Shown here: in pieces, positions 38,750-49,995 of the stretch
Position numbering within the stretch: the first letter of the stretch is position 1
Layout: each line of letters starts with the position of its first letter
NCBI RefSeq assembly: GCF_014646915.1
Contig: NZ_BMOE01000001.1
Span: forward strand, 400,568 to 464,567
DNA: 64,000 bases
From: Deinococcus aquiradiocola
GTDB taxonomy: Bacteria > Deinococcota > Deinococci > Deinococcales > Deinococcaceae
Direction: 5' to 3'
Program-made: the position numbers and the translations under genes
The notes under the pieces: model-generated
Database searches by the model: none
Seen by the model: only the letters and a program-made list of their open reading frames with translations
Told to the model about the DNA's origin: nothing

Positions 38750-39243
38750 AGCGGAACGTCTCCGGCCGCGTCCTGCTCCGCGCGGCGCTCGGCAGTCCGC
38801 GACAGGCCCGCCAGCACGCCGTTCACGAACTTGCCGGAATCGTCCCCGCCGTACTTGCGGGCGATCCGCACAGCCGACTCGATGACGGGCGGGTGCGGCG
38901 TGCCGAACCACACCATCTCCAGTGCCGCGAGCCGCATGACGTTCAGGTCCGTCTGCGCGAGCGTGTCGAAACTCCAGCCGCGAATGGTGCGGCGCAGCAG
39001 GTCGTCCACGTCGTTTCCGTGCCGCTCGAAGCCCTCCAGCAGCTCGCCCGCGAAACGCAGCGCGTCCTCGGACAGCTGCGCGTGCGTGTCGTCCCCGTCC
39101 CGCATGTTCGCCTCGGCGCGGTTGCGGGCCAGCGACAGCGGCATGTCACCCTGCGACGCCTCGAAAATCACCCGGAACGCGAACTCGCGCGCCGCGCGCC
39201 GATTCCCGACCGGTTGCGCGGCCTTCTCGCGGCGGCGCGTCAC
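38746..39243 (-). CDS. nusB: Transcription antitermination protein NusB
   Basis: RNA-binding factor of the rRNA antitermination complex with NusE. 165 residues, all-helical; starts [32 protein letters not shown] and has the C-terminal motif [33 protein letters not shown] start overlaps the stop of the Asp23 gene (GTGA), and its own stop overlaps the DUF212 start (CTGA), giving a three-gene coupled operon. Confidence 0.94.
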   Translation of the reverse strand: MTRRREKAAQPVGNRRAAREFAFRVIFEASQGDMPLSLARNRAEANMRDGDDTHAQLSEDALRFAGELLEGFERHGNDVDDLLRRTIRGWSFDTLAQTDLNVMRLAALEMVWFGTPHPPVIESAVRIARKYGGDDSGKFVNGVLAGLSRTAERRAEQDAAGDVPL

Positions 39244-39605
39244 GACGGCCTCGTCTGGGTGGGCTGCGCGGGCGGCAGCAGCAGGCCCTGCACCGTCACG
39301 TTCACGGCCCGCACCTTCAGGCCCGTCATGAGCTCGATGTTCTCCGTCACGGCCCGCTGCACGGCCTGCGACACGCCCACGAGGTTCTTTCCGTACTCCA
39401 CGTTCAGGCCGATCTCCACGCTGACGAACTGCCCGTCACGCGTGACCTTCAGCGCGCGCGGGCGGCGCGGACCGCTGCCGGGACGCACGCCGCCCAGCAC
39501 CTCCGACGCCTTGATGGGCGCGGGCGCGATGTCCAGCCCCCCGATGCGGTCCACGGTGGTGGCGGCAATATCGATCAAAACAGTTTTGCTGATGTCCAGT
39601 TCCAT
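39240..39605 (-). CDS. Asp23/Gls24 family envelope stress protein
   Basis: 121 residues: [78 protein letters not shown]. Small soluble alpha/beta protein often found just upstream of nusB in other bacteria. GGAGAGG five to six bases before ATG and a TACACT box about 40 bases upstream suggest a normal short 5' UTR. Function is not settled; roles in envelope homeostasis are known in Gram-positives. Confidence 0.9.
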   Translation of the reverse strand: MELDISKTVLIDIAATTVDRIGGLDIAPAPIKASEVLGGVRPGSGPRRPRALKVTRDGQFVSVEIGLNVEYGKNLVGVSQAVQRAVTENIELMTGLKVRAVNVTVQGLLLPPAQPTQTRPS

Positions 39606-39804
39606 GAAACCTCTCCGCTCGACCCAGCCTGAGCTGGGGTGAATGGACCCAGTGTAATACGGTTTCGCTCCGATTCCACGCCCATGCGGGAAAAACAGCG
39701 GGTCCCGCTCCACCTTCGCCGTACCGGCCTTCCGACCAGCTGCTGCCCGTTCCAGCAGACGGGGCGGTGACCCGCGCGGGCCGCCGCCCCGACCGCCCGG
39801 CCGG

Positions 39805-41319
39805 TCAGGCGAGGCCGCGACGCACCCAGTCGCTCAGGTCCGCGATCTTCACGCGCTCCTGCGCCAGCGTGTCGCGGTCACGGACGGTCACGGTGTCCAC
39901 CAGCGAAGCGTCCTCCCCCTTCCCGACCGTGTCGAAGTCCACCGTCACGCAGAACGGCGTGCCGACCTCGTCGTGACGGCGGTACGCCTTGCCGATGTTG
40001 CCGCTGTCCTCGTACAGCACGCGGCCCAGACCGAGCGCCTGCAGCTGCGCCTTGACGGCCTTCGCGACCGTCGTGATCTCCTCGCGGTTCCGGGCGAGCG
40101 GAATGACCGCCACCTTGATCGGCGCGAGGTGCGGGCGGAGCTTCAGCACGATGCGCTCGCTGCCGTTCTCCAGGACCTCCTTCGTGAACGCCTCGCTGAG
40201 CACCGCCAGCATCGCGCGGTCCACGCCCGCCGACGGCTCGATCACGAACGGCACGACCGGCTTGTTCGTGTCCGGGTGCGGAATGGTGAGCTTCGCGACG
40301 CTGTCGTTGTTCTCCGACACCTTCGCCACGAGGCCCAGTTCCGCCTGATTCTTGGTGTGGCTGCCGAGGTCGTAATCGCTGCGGTTCGCGATGCCCTCGA
40401 TCTCCTCGTGCCCCAGCGTGGGGTAGTCGTACATCAGGTCGTACGTGCGCTTGCTGTAGTGCGCGAGGTCCTCTTTCGGCACGTCCAGGATCTCGATCTT
40501 GCTGCGCGGCACGCCCTGCGCCTCCCACCAGCTCAGGCGCCGCTCCAGCCAGTGCTCGTGCCACTCCTCGTCCGTGCCGGGCACGCAGAAGTACTCGATC
40601 TCCATCTGCTCCAGTTCACGCACCCGGAAGATGAAGTTGCGGGGCGTGATCTCGTTCCGGAACGCCTTCCCGATCTGCGCGATGCCGAACGGCAGGCGGC
40701 GGCTGGTGCTGTCCACCACGTTCTTGAAGTTCGTGAAGATGCCCTGCGCCGTCTCCGGGCGCAGGTAACCGTAGCTCTCGTCGTCCGCGACCGGGCCGAT
40801 CGTCGTCTTGAACATCATGTTGAACGGCTTGGGTTCCGTCCAGTCGCCGACCTCGCCGGAAAACGCGTCACGCACGCCCGCCGCCTTCAGCGCCTCGCTC
40901 GCCTGCGCGGGGCTGGCGTTCAGCGCCGCGATCAGCGCGGGGAAGTTCGCGGCGTCCACGTTCATGATCTCGGCGATCTTCTGCACGACGGCGTCCTTCT
41001 GGTCCTTGACGAGGTGATCCAGACGGTAGCGTTTGTTGTTCTTCCTGTTGTCGACCATCGGGTCGCTGAACGTCGCCTCGTGCCCGCTGTGACGCAGCAC
41101 CAGGCGGTGCATGATGATGCTGGCGTCCAAGCCCTCCATGTCGTCGCGCTCGTAGATGTTCGCGCGCCACCACGCGGCCTTGATGTTGTTCTTCAGCTCG
41201 ACGCCCAGCGGACCGTAATCCCAGAAGCCCTGCAGACCACCGTAGATCTCGGACCCCTGGAAGATGAAGCCGCGGCGCTTGCACAGGCTGACGAGTTCTT
41301 CCATGTTTTGTGCTGGCAT
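39805..41319 (-). CDS. glyS: Glycyl-tRNA synthetase, single-chain class II type
   Basis: Charges tRNA-Gly. 504 residues of the archaeal/eukaryotic-like homodimeric type (not the bacterial alpha2beta2 form): [34 protein letters not shown], the insertion [64 protein letters not shown], motif 3 [17 protein letters not shown] and an anticodon-binding domain. AAGGAGGG six to eight bases before the ATG. Preceded by a T-box leader whose specifier codon is GGC, so expression should rise when uncharged tRNA-Gly accumulates. Confidence 0.96.
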   Translation of the reverse strand: MPAQNMEELVSLCKRRGFIFQGSEIYGGLQGFWDYGPLGVELKNNIKAAWWRANIYERDDMEGLDASIIMHRLVLRHSGHEATFSDPMVDNRKNNKRYRLDHLVKDQKDAVVQKIAEIMNVDAANFPALIAALNASPAQASEALKAAGVRDAFSGEVGDWTEPKPFNMMFKTTIGPVADDESYGYLRPETAQGIFTNFKNVVDSTSRRLPFGIAQIGKAFRNEITPRNFIFRVRELEQMEIEYFCVPGTDEEWHEHWLERRLSWWEAQGVPRSKIEILDVPKEDLAHYSKRTYDLMYDYPTLGHEEIEGIANRSDYDLGSHTKNQAELGLVAKVSENNDSVAKLTIPHPDTNKPVVPFVIEPSAGVDRAMLAVLSEAFTKEVLENGSERIVLKLRPHLAPIKVAVIPLARNREEITTVAKAVKAQLQALGLGRVLYEDSGNIGKAYRRHDEVGTPFCVTVDFDTVGKGEDASLVDTVTVRDRDTLAQERVKIADLSDWVRRGLA

Positions 41320-41356
41320 ACGGACCCTCCTTGGCCCGCCGCCAGGGAACGAAACG

Positions 41357-41557
41357 CCCCAGGCGAACGGGTCGCCTGGGGACGCGGGATCGCCCGCGCG
41401 GTTCCACCCCAGTTCCGGTCACGGGCCGTCTGCCCGGCGCCCGGCACTTTCTTGAAACGATGCTCCCCGCTGCCTTCCCGGCGCGCCACCCGCCTGACTC
41501 CCACCGTCTCAGGCTCGCTCGTGAGTGCGTTCAGCCGGTACTCCTGCGGTTCAACGC
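41357..41557 (-). promoter_or_regulatory. Glycine T-box riboswitch (glyS leader)
   Basis: Stem I is visible: lower stem CCGC (41546-41549) with GCGG (41467-41470), an internal loop of AGGAGTA (41539-41545, containing the loop-E AGUA) facing GAAGGCA (41471-41477), and upper stem CCGGC/GCCGG. The loop presents specifier GGC (glycine). The T-box GGGGTGGAACCGCG lies at 41397-41410. The antiterminator pairs GGGG and GCGCGGG with CCCGCGT and CCCC (41378-41388), with the usual TGGAACC bulge. The competing terminator CCCCAGGCGA/TCGCCTGGGG (41357-41381) reuses the same CCCC. This is a transcription-attenuation T-box. Confidence 0.93.
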
Positions 41558-41563
41558 TCCCCC

Positions 41564-41592
41564 ATTGTGGTCCGGCCCGCCCGCACGGTCAA
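41564..41592 (-). promoter_or_regulatory. Promoter of the glyS T-box transcript
   Basis: -35 TTGACC (41587-41592), 17-bp spacer, -10 CACAAT (41564-41569); start of transcription expected near 41557. The rest of the 345-bp gap 41320-41664 holds the T-box leader and, toward the plus strand, the -10 box of the peptidase gene. Confidence 0.8.
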
Positions 41593-41664
41593 GCGGTCCC
41601 GCCCGCATGCGAAACTGCTACCCCCACAGCGGTGAACGGCTCCGGAACTTGATAGACTCCCACG

Positions 41665-42720
41665 GTGAATCTAGATTTCTTCAAGTCGCTGCTGACCGCC
41701 GCCGCACCCAGCGGGTACGAAGCCCGCGCCGCCCAGGTCTGGAAGGCCGAAGCGGAAACCTTCGCGGACCGCGTGCACGAGGACCACTACGGCAACGTGT
41801 ACGCCGAGATCAACCCGCCCGCCGAAGGTGAGGGCCGCCCCATCGCGCTCATGGGTCACCTCGACGAGATCGGCCTGATGGTGTCGCACATCGACGACAA
41901 GGGCATGATCGCGTTCCTGGGCATCGGCGGCTGGGACCCGCAGGTGCTCGTCGGGCAGCGCATCCGCCTGCTCGCCGAGGAAGGCGACATCCTCGGCGTG
42001 ATCGGCAAGAAGGCCATCCACGTCATGGAGGGCGACGAGCGCAGCAAGGCCAGCAAGCTCGAAGACCTGTGGATCGACACGGCCCTCGACATCGACGAAG
42101 TCAGGCGCCGCATCCCGGTCGGCACGGTCGGCGTGATCGAGCAGCCGCCCATCGAACAGAACGGGCACCTGATCAGCAAGGCCATCGACAACCGCGCGGG
42201 CGCGTACATCGTGCTCGAAGCGCTGCGCGCCATGAAGGCCGCGGGCGTCAGGGCGCACGTCGTCGCGGTCGGCACGTCGCAGGAAGAGATCGGCTGCTTC
42301 GGCGCGCAGGTGAGCGGCTACCGCCTGAACCCCGTCGCGGGCGTCGTCGTGGACGTCACGCACGAGACGACGCAGCCGGGCGTCAGCGAGAAGAAGTACG
42401 GCGTCGCCCCGTTCGGCAGCGGCGCGAACCTCGCCGTGGGCGCCATGGTGAGCCCCGTCATCCTGCGCCAGATGCAGGCTGTCGCCAAGGCCCGCGAGAT
42501 CCCCACCACGCTCTCCGCCAACCCCCGCTACACCGGCACCGACAACGACTCCCTCGCCCTGGTGCGCGCGGGCGTCCCGACGGCCGTCGTCAGCATCCCC
42601 AACCGCTACATGCACTCCCCCAGCGAGATGGTGAAACTCTCCGACGTGCAGGCCTGCGTGGACATCATCGCGGGCTGGGCCGAGAGCCTCAGCGGCGAGC
42701 AGGACTACACCCGCCGCTGA
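41665..42720 (+). CDS. M42-family metallo-aminopeptidase
   Basis: Dinuclear zinc aminopeptidase of the glutamyl aminopeptidase/TET group. 351 residues with TAAAPSGYEA at the N-terminus, metal-ligand motifs LMGHLDEIG, SKAIDNRAGAYI, GTSQEEIGCFGA, VVVDVTHET and a final IPNRYMHSPSEM. Cytosolic; likely a large oligomer that completes peptide breakdown. GTG is six bases after TAGACT, so leaderless. It may process peptides imported by the nearby Opp system. Confidence 0.93.
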   Translation: MNLDFFKSLLTAAAPSGYEARAAQVWKAEAETFADRVHEDHYGNVYAEINPPAEGEGRPIALMGHLDEIGLMVSHIDDKGMIAFLGIGGWDPQVLVGQRIRLLAEEGDILGVIGKKAIHVMEGDERSKASKLEDLWIDTALDIDEVRRRIPVGTVGVIEQPPIEQNGHLISKAIDNRAGAYIVLEALRAMKAAGVRAHVVAVGTSQEEIGCFGAQVSGYRLNPVAGVVVDVTHETTQPGVSEKKYGVAPFGSGANLAVGAMVSPVILRQMQAVAKAREIPTTLSANPRYTGTDNDSLALVRAGVPTAVVSIPNRYMHSPSEMVKLSDVQACVDIIAGWAESLSGEQDYTRR

Positions 42721-42740
42721 TTCCGGCAGGTTCGGCGCTG

Positions 42741-42787
42741 CGGTCGGGTCGTTCGCATCGGCGACCGCTCGACCGGAGCGCTTTTTA
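42741..42787 (+). terminator. Terminator after the M42 peptidase
   Basis: Interrupted stem (GGTCG-GGTCG against CGACC-GCT-CGACC) followed by GGAGCGCTTTTTACG. Confidence 0.65.
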
Positions 42788-42824
42788 CGTCGTGTTCAGA
42801 CGTGTTTTCAGGAGTCCCAGGCTG

Positions 42825-42837
42825 TTCGTATAAAATA
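42825..42837 (-). repeat. AT-rich 12-mer, variant copy 2
   Basis: TTCGTATAAAATA on the plus strand (TATTTTATACGAA on the minus strand), one base different from TATTTTATACAA. In the gap between the convergent peptidase and oppF genes. Confidence 0.45.
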
Positions 42838-42928
42838 GAAGAGCGTCTTCAGAACAAACATTCACGCCATGCCGCTCGGCAACCCACGTGGCGCACGCCT
42901 GCCGACCTCGCCGCGCCCAACAGAGAAA

Positions 42929-42958
42929 ACTCCCCGCACGTCTGACCGTGCGGGGAGT
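42929..42958 (-). terminator. Intrinsic terminator of the opp operon
   Basis: Perfect 12-bp arms ACTCCCCGCACG / CGTGCGGGGAGT, 6-base loop, followed on the minus strand by TTTTCTCT, 17 bases after the oppF stop. Confidence 0.9.
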
Positions 42959-42974
42959 GCCGTTCAATCCGGCT

Positions 42975-43990
<1,016 letters not shown>

Positions 43991-43994
<4 letters not shown>

Positions 43995-44022
43995 GCGTTC
44001 ACCTCGGTGCGGGCGGGGCGGG

Positions 44023-44026
<4 letters not shown>
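43991..44026 (-). CDS. Putative 11-codon bridging ORF between oppD and oppF
   Basis: ATG overlaps the oppD stop (ATGA), the peptide is [11 protein letters not shown], and the TGA overlaps the oppF ATG (ATGA). The two junctions are near-identical: AGGTGAAGGCATGACC and AGGTGAACGCATGACC differ at one base, which suggests that the bridge arose by a short tandem duplication of the start region. Confidence 0.45.
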
Positions 44027-45099
<1,073 letters not shown>

Positions 45100-45280
45100 T
45101 CACCCTCCCTGTAGGTACTGCTCCCGGTCCGGCATCGGACGGCTTGTCCGCGTTGGCCGGCGTCCGGACTCGGTCAGGCCGGGGGGCCTCAACCACAAAA
45201 CATTGGGCGCATGATATCAGGATTGTGCGCTGCGTTAAGGTACTGGCGGGCCGCTCGCGTATCGACCGGCCCGCCGTGCG

Positions 45281-46402
45281 TCACTGCCGTTTGCGCGGGT
45301 CGAAGGCGTCGCGCAGCCCGTCGCCGAGCAGCTGGTAGCACATGACGGTGAACACGATGAAGAAGCCGGGGATGAGCATCCAGGGCCGGTCGGTGATGCT
45401 GGCGATGCCGCCGTCCTGCGTCTGGTTGAGGAGCGTGCCCCAGCTGACGTACGGTTCGACCGCGCCGATCCCGAGGAAGCTCAGGCCGCTCTCGGTGAGG
45501 ATGGTGCCGGGAATGGCGAGGCTGAGCGTCACGATCAGGTAGCTGGTCATGCTGGGAATCATGTGGCGCAGCATGATGCGCGACTGCGACGAGCCGAGCG
45601 AGTACGCGGCCGTCACGTAGTCCTGCTCGCGCACGGACAGCAGCTGGCTGCGCACGGTGCGGGCGAGGCCGCCCCAGCTGATGAACGCCAGGATCACGAG
45701 CAGCAGGAACAGCACGAGGATCGGGTTGGCGTCCTGCGGGAACAGGGAGCGCAGCAGGATCAGCAGGAACAGGTACGGGATGGCCGAGATGACCTCCACG
45801 AGGCGGTTGATGACGTTGTCCACCCAGCCGCCGAAGAACGCGGCGAGGGCGCCCATCACGACGCCGATGATCGTGCTGATGAACACGGCGAGCACGCCGA
45901 TGCTCAGCGAGATCTGCGAGGCGTACATGGTGCGCGTGAACAGGTCGCGGCCCAGGCCCTCGGCCCCCCACAGGAACACCTTGCAGTCGGGATTGCCGGT
46001 CCCGAAGAGGTGGAGGTTGCCGGGAATGCCGAGGATGCGGTACGTGTCGCCGCGCACGAAGAGCCGCACCGGGCAGCGTTCGCCGGTCGGCCGGAATTCC
46101 TGCAGGAAGGTGTCGGGGTTCATGGTCTGCGCGAACTTGTCCACGAAGAGTCCGTACCTGCCGGTTTTGGGGTCGCGGATGTGCAGCGGGGTGGGTTCGT
46201 GGTAGCGGGTGGTGGCGGTGGTGCTGTAGTTGCTGAGGCCGTCCGGCGCGATGAACGGCGCGAAGATCGCCATGACGTACAGCAGGATGATGAAGATGCC
46301 GCCGATGGTGGCGAGGCGGTTCTTGCGGAACTGCCCCCACGCGACCTGCATCTGGCTCTGGGCGCGGGCGTTCGTTTTGGGGGGTGCGGGGATGGCTGTC
46401 AT
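45281..46402 (-). CDS. oppC: Oligopeptide/dipeptide ABC transporter permease (OppC/DppC type)
   Basis: 373 residues; N-terminal helix (LATIGGIFIILLYVMAIFAPFIAP), an unusually long periplasmic segment of about 100 residues between helices 1 and 2 with two cysteines (GERCPV, NPDCKVF) that could form a disulfide, then five helices and the EAA loop (YVTAAYSLGSSQSRIMLRHMIP). Starts one base after the oppB stop. Confidence 0.93.
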   Translation of the reverse strand: MTAIPAPPKTNARAQSQMQVAWGQFRKNRLATIGGIFIILLYVMAIFAPFIAPDGLSNYSTTATTRYHEPTPLHIRDPKTGRYGLFVDKFAQTMNPDTFLQEFRPTGERCPVRLFVRGDTYRILGIPGNLHLFGTGNPDCKVFLWGAEGLGRDLFTRTMYASQISLSIGVLAVFISTIIGVVMGALAAFFGGWVDNVINRLVEVISAIPYLFLLILLRSLFPQDANPILVLFLLLVILAFISWGGLARTVRSQLLSVREQDYVTAAYSLGSSQSRIMLRHMIPSMTSYLIVTLSLAIPGTILTESGLSFLGIGAVEPYVSWGTLLNQTQDGGIASITDRPWMLIPGFFIVFTVMCYQLLGDGLRDAFDPRKRQ

Positions 46403-46403
46403 G

Positions 46404-47384
46404 TCAGTTGAACCTGATGCGCGGGTCGATGACCGCGAGCAGAATGTCGCTGATCGCGTTGCCGATGAACAGCAGCACCATCGGGAGGATCGAGAAGGCC
46501 GCGACGAGGTAGAAGTCCTGGGAGGCGATGGCGTCCAGCAGCATGGGCGTGATGCCGGGGTACGCGAACACCACCTCCACGAAGCCCGCCCCGCCGATCA
46601 GGGTGGGGAGCAGACCGCCGATGCCGGCCACGAAGGGAATGATGGCGTTGCGCAGCGTGTGCTTGTACACGACGCTGAATTCGGGCACGCCCTTGCTGCG
46701 GGCGGTCCGGACGAAGTCGCCGCGCAGGTACTCCAGCATCTGGCCGCGCAGGACGCGCGTGAAGCCCGCCACGTCGCCCACGGCGAGCACGAGGCCCGGA
46801 ATGATCAGGTGCTTGAGGGTGTCCCAGATCTTGCCGAGGGCGCTCATCTGATCGTAGCCGTCGCTGGTCATGCCGATCATGGGGATGTTCCAGCCGGTCG
46901 CCTGACGCAGCTTCAGGATGCCGAAGATGGTGAGCAGCGCGATGAAGAAGCTGGGGAAGCCGAGCAGGAAGTAGAACACGACGCCGCTGACGCGGTCGCC
47001 GATGCTGTACTGCCGGACCGCGCCGTACACGCCGAGCGGGATGCTGATGGCGTAGAACAGCACGAGGTACACGAGCACCAGCTTGATGGAGTTCACGACG
47101 CGCGGCCACGCGACGTCCAGCACCGGCTGCGTGTAGCTGAAGCTGAGGCCCAGGTTGCCGTGCAGGAGGTTCCAGAGCCACTGGAAGTACTGCTGCCACG
47201 CGGGTTTGTTCAGGCCGAACTGCGCGGCGAGGTTATCGAGCTGCTGCTGACTGATGCCGGGGTTGAGCTTGGCGGGCGTGAGGAAGTCGCCGGGCGCCAG
47301 CTGGATGATCGCGAACACCAGGATGGTGGCGAGCAGGAAGGTGGGCAGGAGGTTCAGGAGTCGTCTGAGCAGAAAGGTGAACAT
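46404..47384 (-). CDS. oppB: Oligopeptide/dipeptide ABC transporter permease (OppB/DppB type)
   Basis: 326 residues, six membrane helices; MFTFLLRRLLNLLPTFLLATILVFAIIQLAPGDF at the N-terminus and EAA loop FVRTARSKGVPEFSVVYKHTLRNAIIP. The ATG at 47384 has GGAG nine bases upstream and gives the family-typical N-terminus; the longer ORF is not supported. Confidence 0.93.
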   Translation of the reverse strand: MFTFLLRRLLNLLPTFLLATILVFAIIQLAPGDFLTPAKLNPGISQQQLDNLAAQFGLNKPAWQQYFQWLWNLLHGNLGLSFSYTQPVLDVAWPRVVNSIKLVLVYLVLFYAISIPLGVYGAVRQYSIGDRVSGVVFYFLLGFPSFFIALLTIFGILKLRQATGWNIPMIGMTSDGYDQMSALGKIWDTLKHLIIPGLVLAVGDVAGFTRVLRGQMLEYLRGDFVRTARSKGVPEFSVVYKHTLRNAIIPFVAGIGGLLPTLIGGAGFVEVVFAYPGITPMLLDAIASQDFYLVAAFSILPMVLLFIGNAISDILLAVIDPRIRFN

Positions 47385-47454
47385 GGGTGCTCCGGGGGCT
47401 TCAAGGACAGAGGGCAGCCCGCGATTGCAGGCCACCCCCAGCCGAGATGCGTCG

Positions 47455-49209
47455 TTACTTGATGAAGGTGGTCACGACGTTACGGGACCCGTAGTAGCTG
47501 TCCATCTGGTTGCGGGGGAACTGGCCGCCCAGGCGGTTGTTGTACGTGACGTGGTAGCTGCCGCCCACGAGGTACACCACGGGCTGCAGTTCGGCCTCGG
47601 TCTTGAGGAGCTGCGCGCCGATCTTCTGGCGGGCCGCCTGGTCCACGGTGCTGTCGCCCTGGAAGAAGAGTTTCGTCATCAGCTGTTCCTGGCTGGTGAG
47701 GCAGTCGCCCTTGGTGGGGTTGTTGTAGCTGTGCAGGTTGCCGCCGCAGGGGACGGTGTTGCTGCCGAAAGGCCAGATGTTGTCGCCGCCGCTCAGGCCG
47801 AGCAGGATGGCGTCGAAGGGACGGCTCTCGCCCTTGCTGGTCAGCTGGCCGACGAGGACGTTGAAGTCGATGGGCGTGAAGTTGACCTTGACGCCGACCT
47901 TCTTGGCCTCGTCTGCGAAGATGCGGCCGAGCTGTTCACGGACGGTGTTGCCGGAGTTGGTGGCGAGCGTGAACTCCAGCTTCTGGCCCTGCGCGTTCAC
48001 GAGGATGCCGTCGCTGCCCTTCTTGGTGAAGCCCATCTGCGCGAGGAGCTTGGTGGCGCCCGCGAGGTTGTAGGGGTACTTGGGCGCGGCGTCGTTGATG
48101 TAGTTCTTGAAGACCGGGTACACGCTGTAGTACGTGGGGTTGCCCAGGCCGCCCAGCGCGAGCTGGACCATGGCCTCGCGGTTGGCGACCATGCTCATGG
48201 CGCGGCGGAAACGCACGTCGCGGAACAGCTTCTGCTTGAAGGGGCTGTCGGCCTTGTTCCAGTTGAAGGTGATCCACTGGCTGGTCGCGGCGGGCGACAC
48301 GTTGGCGAGCTCGGTGGCCTTGAGGGTCCCGGCGTCGATGGCCTTCTTGATCTGCGCGAGGTCGTCGGCGTTGCGGGGCCCGTATACGTCGAGTTCACCG
48401 GCGAGGTAGGAGGCGAGCGAGGCGTTCAGGTCCTTGACGATCTTGAGGGTGACGGTGTCGAGGTACGGCAGGGCCGCGCCCGCACTGTCCTTGTTCCACT
48501 CGCCGAAGTTCGCGTTGCGTTTCAGCACGGCGCGCTGACCGGCCGAGTAGCTCTGGAGGGTGAAGGCGCCCGCCGTGACGACGTCGGAAGGGTTGACGTT
48601 CAGGCCCCAGAGTTTCTTGACGGCTTCGGCGCCGCCGGCCGAGTAGGCCTTGCCGAAGACGTGGTCGGGCCAGGGGGTGTAGCTCATGGTGACGTAGGCC
48701 GTCGCGCTCTGCTGCGGGAAGTCGAACTGCAGGGTGTAGTTGTCGAGCTTCTTGACGGTGATGGGCTTGTCGTTGATGAAGAAGCTGTCGTAGCTGTTGC
48801 TGCCGACCTTGTCGTCCGTGTGGATCTTCCAGGTGGTGACCCAGTCGTCGGCGGTGATGGCCTGGCCGTCGCTGAACTTCATGCCCTGGCGGATCTTGAC
48901 GACGAAGCGCTTGCCGTTGTTGCTCACGACGGGCATGCCTTCGGCCATGTCCGGGATGAAGCTGTCGTCGGTCTGGTCCTGCGTGAACAGGCCTGCGCCG
49001 AGGCTCATCCAGTAGTTCGGGATGCTGCGGGCCTCGGCGGAGGTGAAGGGGTTGATGGTCTTGTAGTCGCTGATCGTGGATTCGCGGTAGTCGCCGCCCT
49101 TCTTGGCGGCGCTCGCGGGATCGGCGCTCCACTTGGCAGGCCAGACGAACGGGGCAGCCATGCTGCTGCCGAGGGTCAGGGCAGCGGCGAGCATCAGAAT
49201 CTTCTTCAT
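47455..49209 (-). CDS. oppA: Peptide ABC transporter substrate-binding protein (family 5)
   Basis: 584-residue extracytoplasmic receptor. Signal peptide MKKILMLAAALTLGSSMA without a lipobox cysteine, so soluble or envelope-bound by other means. Family 5 features: DYKTINPFTSAEARSIPNYWMSLGAGL, RQGMKFSDGQAITADDWVTTW, LRRRDVRFRRAMSM-like segment LFRDVRFRRAMSMVANREAMV, LLAQMGF. AGGAGG precedes the ATG. First gene of an A-B-C operon with its own strong promoter, so the receptor is probably made in excess over the membrane parts. Confidence 0.94.
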   Translation of the reverse strand: MKKILMLAAALTLGSSMAAPFVWPAKWSADPASAAKKGGDYRESTISDYKTINPFTSAEARSIPNYWMSLGAGLFTQDQTDDSFIPDMAEGMPVVSNNGKRFVVKIRQGMKFSDGQAITADDWVTTWKIHTDDKVGSNSYDSFFINDKPITVKKLDNYTLQFDFPQQSATAYVTMSYTPWPDHVFGKAYSAGGAEAVKKLWGLNVNPSDVVTAGAFTLQSYSAGQRAVLKRNANFGEWNKDSAGAALPYLDTVTLKIVKDLNASLASYLAGELDVYGPRNADDLAQIKKAIDAGTLKATELANVSPAATSQWITFNWNKADSPFKQKLFRDVRFRRAMSMVANREAMVQLALGGLGNPTYYSVYPVFKNYINDAAPKYPYNLAGATKLLAQMGFTKKGSDGILVNAQGQKLEFTLATNSGNTVREQLGRIFADEAKKVGVKVNFTPIDFNVLVGQLTSKGESRPFDAILLGLSGGDNIWPFGSNTVPCGGNLHSYNNPTKGDCLTSQEQLMTKLFFQGDSTVDQAARQKIGAQLLKTEAELQPVVYLVGGSYHVTYNNRLGGQFPRNQMDSYYGSRNVVTTFIK

Positions 49210-49312
49210 CGGTGTTCCTCCTGGTCTGTGTATACGAAAACCACCTCAGCGGGTCCGGAGGATGTCCGGGCGTCTGAATGTCTGACAGGTGTTCGGGATA
49301 CCAGCGAGGGTC

Positions 49313-49341
49313 ACTATAAAGAGTCCATAAAAGCGGGTCAA
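49313..49341 (-). promoter_or_regulatory. Strong sigma-70-type promoter of oppA
   Basis: -35 TTGACC (49336-49341), 17-bp spacer, -10 TATAGT (49313-49318); start near 49306, giving a 97-base leader with an AGGAGG site. Contrasts with the leaderless genes nearby. Nothing else is seen in 49342-49425. Confidence 0.85.
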
Positions 49342-49425
49342 GCGCGTGTCAGGCGCGATTCACGCACCCTCATGAGAATCGTGGCAGCTGCATAGAAATA
49401 CGATCTCAATAATTACAAATGCAAA

Positions 49426-49454
49426 GGCCGCTCCCCGGAAACCGGGAAACGGCC
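49426..49454 (-). terminator. Stem-loop after secG
   Basis: GGCCGCTCCCCGG / CCGGGAAACGGCC (13 positions with wobble/mismatch in the middle) and a 3-base loop, followed on the minus strand by CCTTTGCATTTG. Confidence 0.7.
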
Positions 49455-49470
49455 CTCACAGCGCCTGAAC

Positions 49471-49692
49471 TCAGCGCGACAGAACGTCAATCAGCAGCGC
49501 CAGCAGCATGAACAGCCCGCCCAGCACACTGCTGATCCGGACCAGACCACCCTCCACGCCGCGCCCGCCGAACAGATCGCCGCCGCCGCCCAGGCTGGAG
49601 CTGAGCCCCGCCTGCTTCGGCACCTGCAACAGCACGAAGAAGATCAGCGCGACGGACACGAGGGCGAACATGATGATGAAGATGGTCAGCAT
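49471..49692 (-). CDS. secG: Preprotein translocase subunit SecG
   Basis: 73-residue membrane protein of the SecYEG translocon: helix 1 (MLTIFIIMFALVSVALIFFVLLQVPKQAGLSSSLGGGG, with the conserved LQxxKxxGLSxxxG loop pattern) and helix 2 (LGGLFMLLALLIDVL). AAAGGA lies upstream of the chosen ATG. It lies 144 bp downstream of tRNA-Leu on the same strand and may share its transcript. Confidence 0.9.
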   Translation of the reverse strand: MLTIFIIMFALVSVALIFFVLLQVPKQAGLSSSLGGGGDLFGGRGVEGGLVRISSVLGGLFMLLALLIDVLSR

Positions 49693-49835
49693 GGGTAGGT
49701 TCCTTTGGTGGGGCGCGGCAGCCAAATCATGGATCTGCCGACTGCATTCGGTGAGGCGTCTCTGGTTGCCCTTGGCCGGTCGGCGAAGGTGACCGCACTT
49801 CTTTCCAGGCGGATCGGCGCGCCCCTGGTTGCTTC

Positions 49836-49918
<83 letters not shown>

Positions 49919-49954
49919 ACAGCACGCACGCAACCGAAATTGCACGCACCCGGC

Positions 49955-49983
49955 ATGCTAGCAGCGCGGGCCGGGACGGTCAA
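49955..49983 (-). promoter_or_regulatory. Promoter of tRNA-Leu
   Basis: -35 TTGACC (49978-49983), 17-bp spacer, -10 TAGCAT (49955-49960); start expected near 49948, about 30 bases before the tRNA 5' end. Confidence 0.8.
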
Positions 49984-49995
49984 CGCCGCTCGCCT

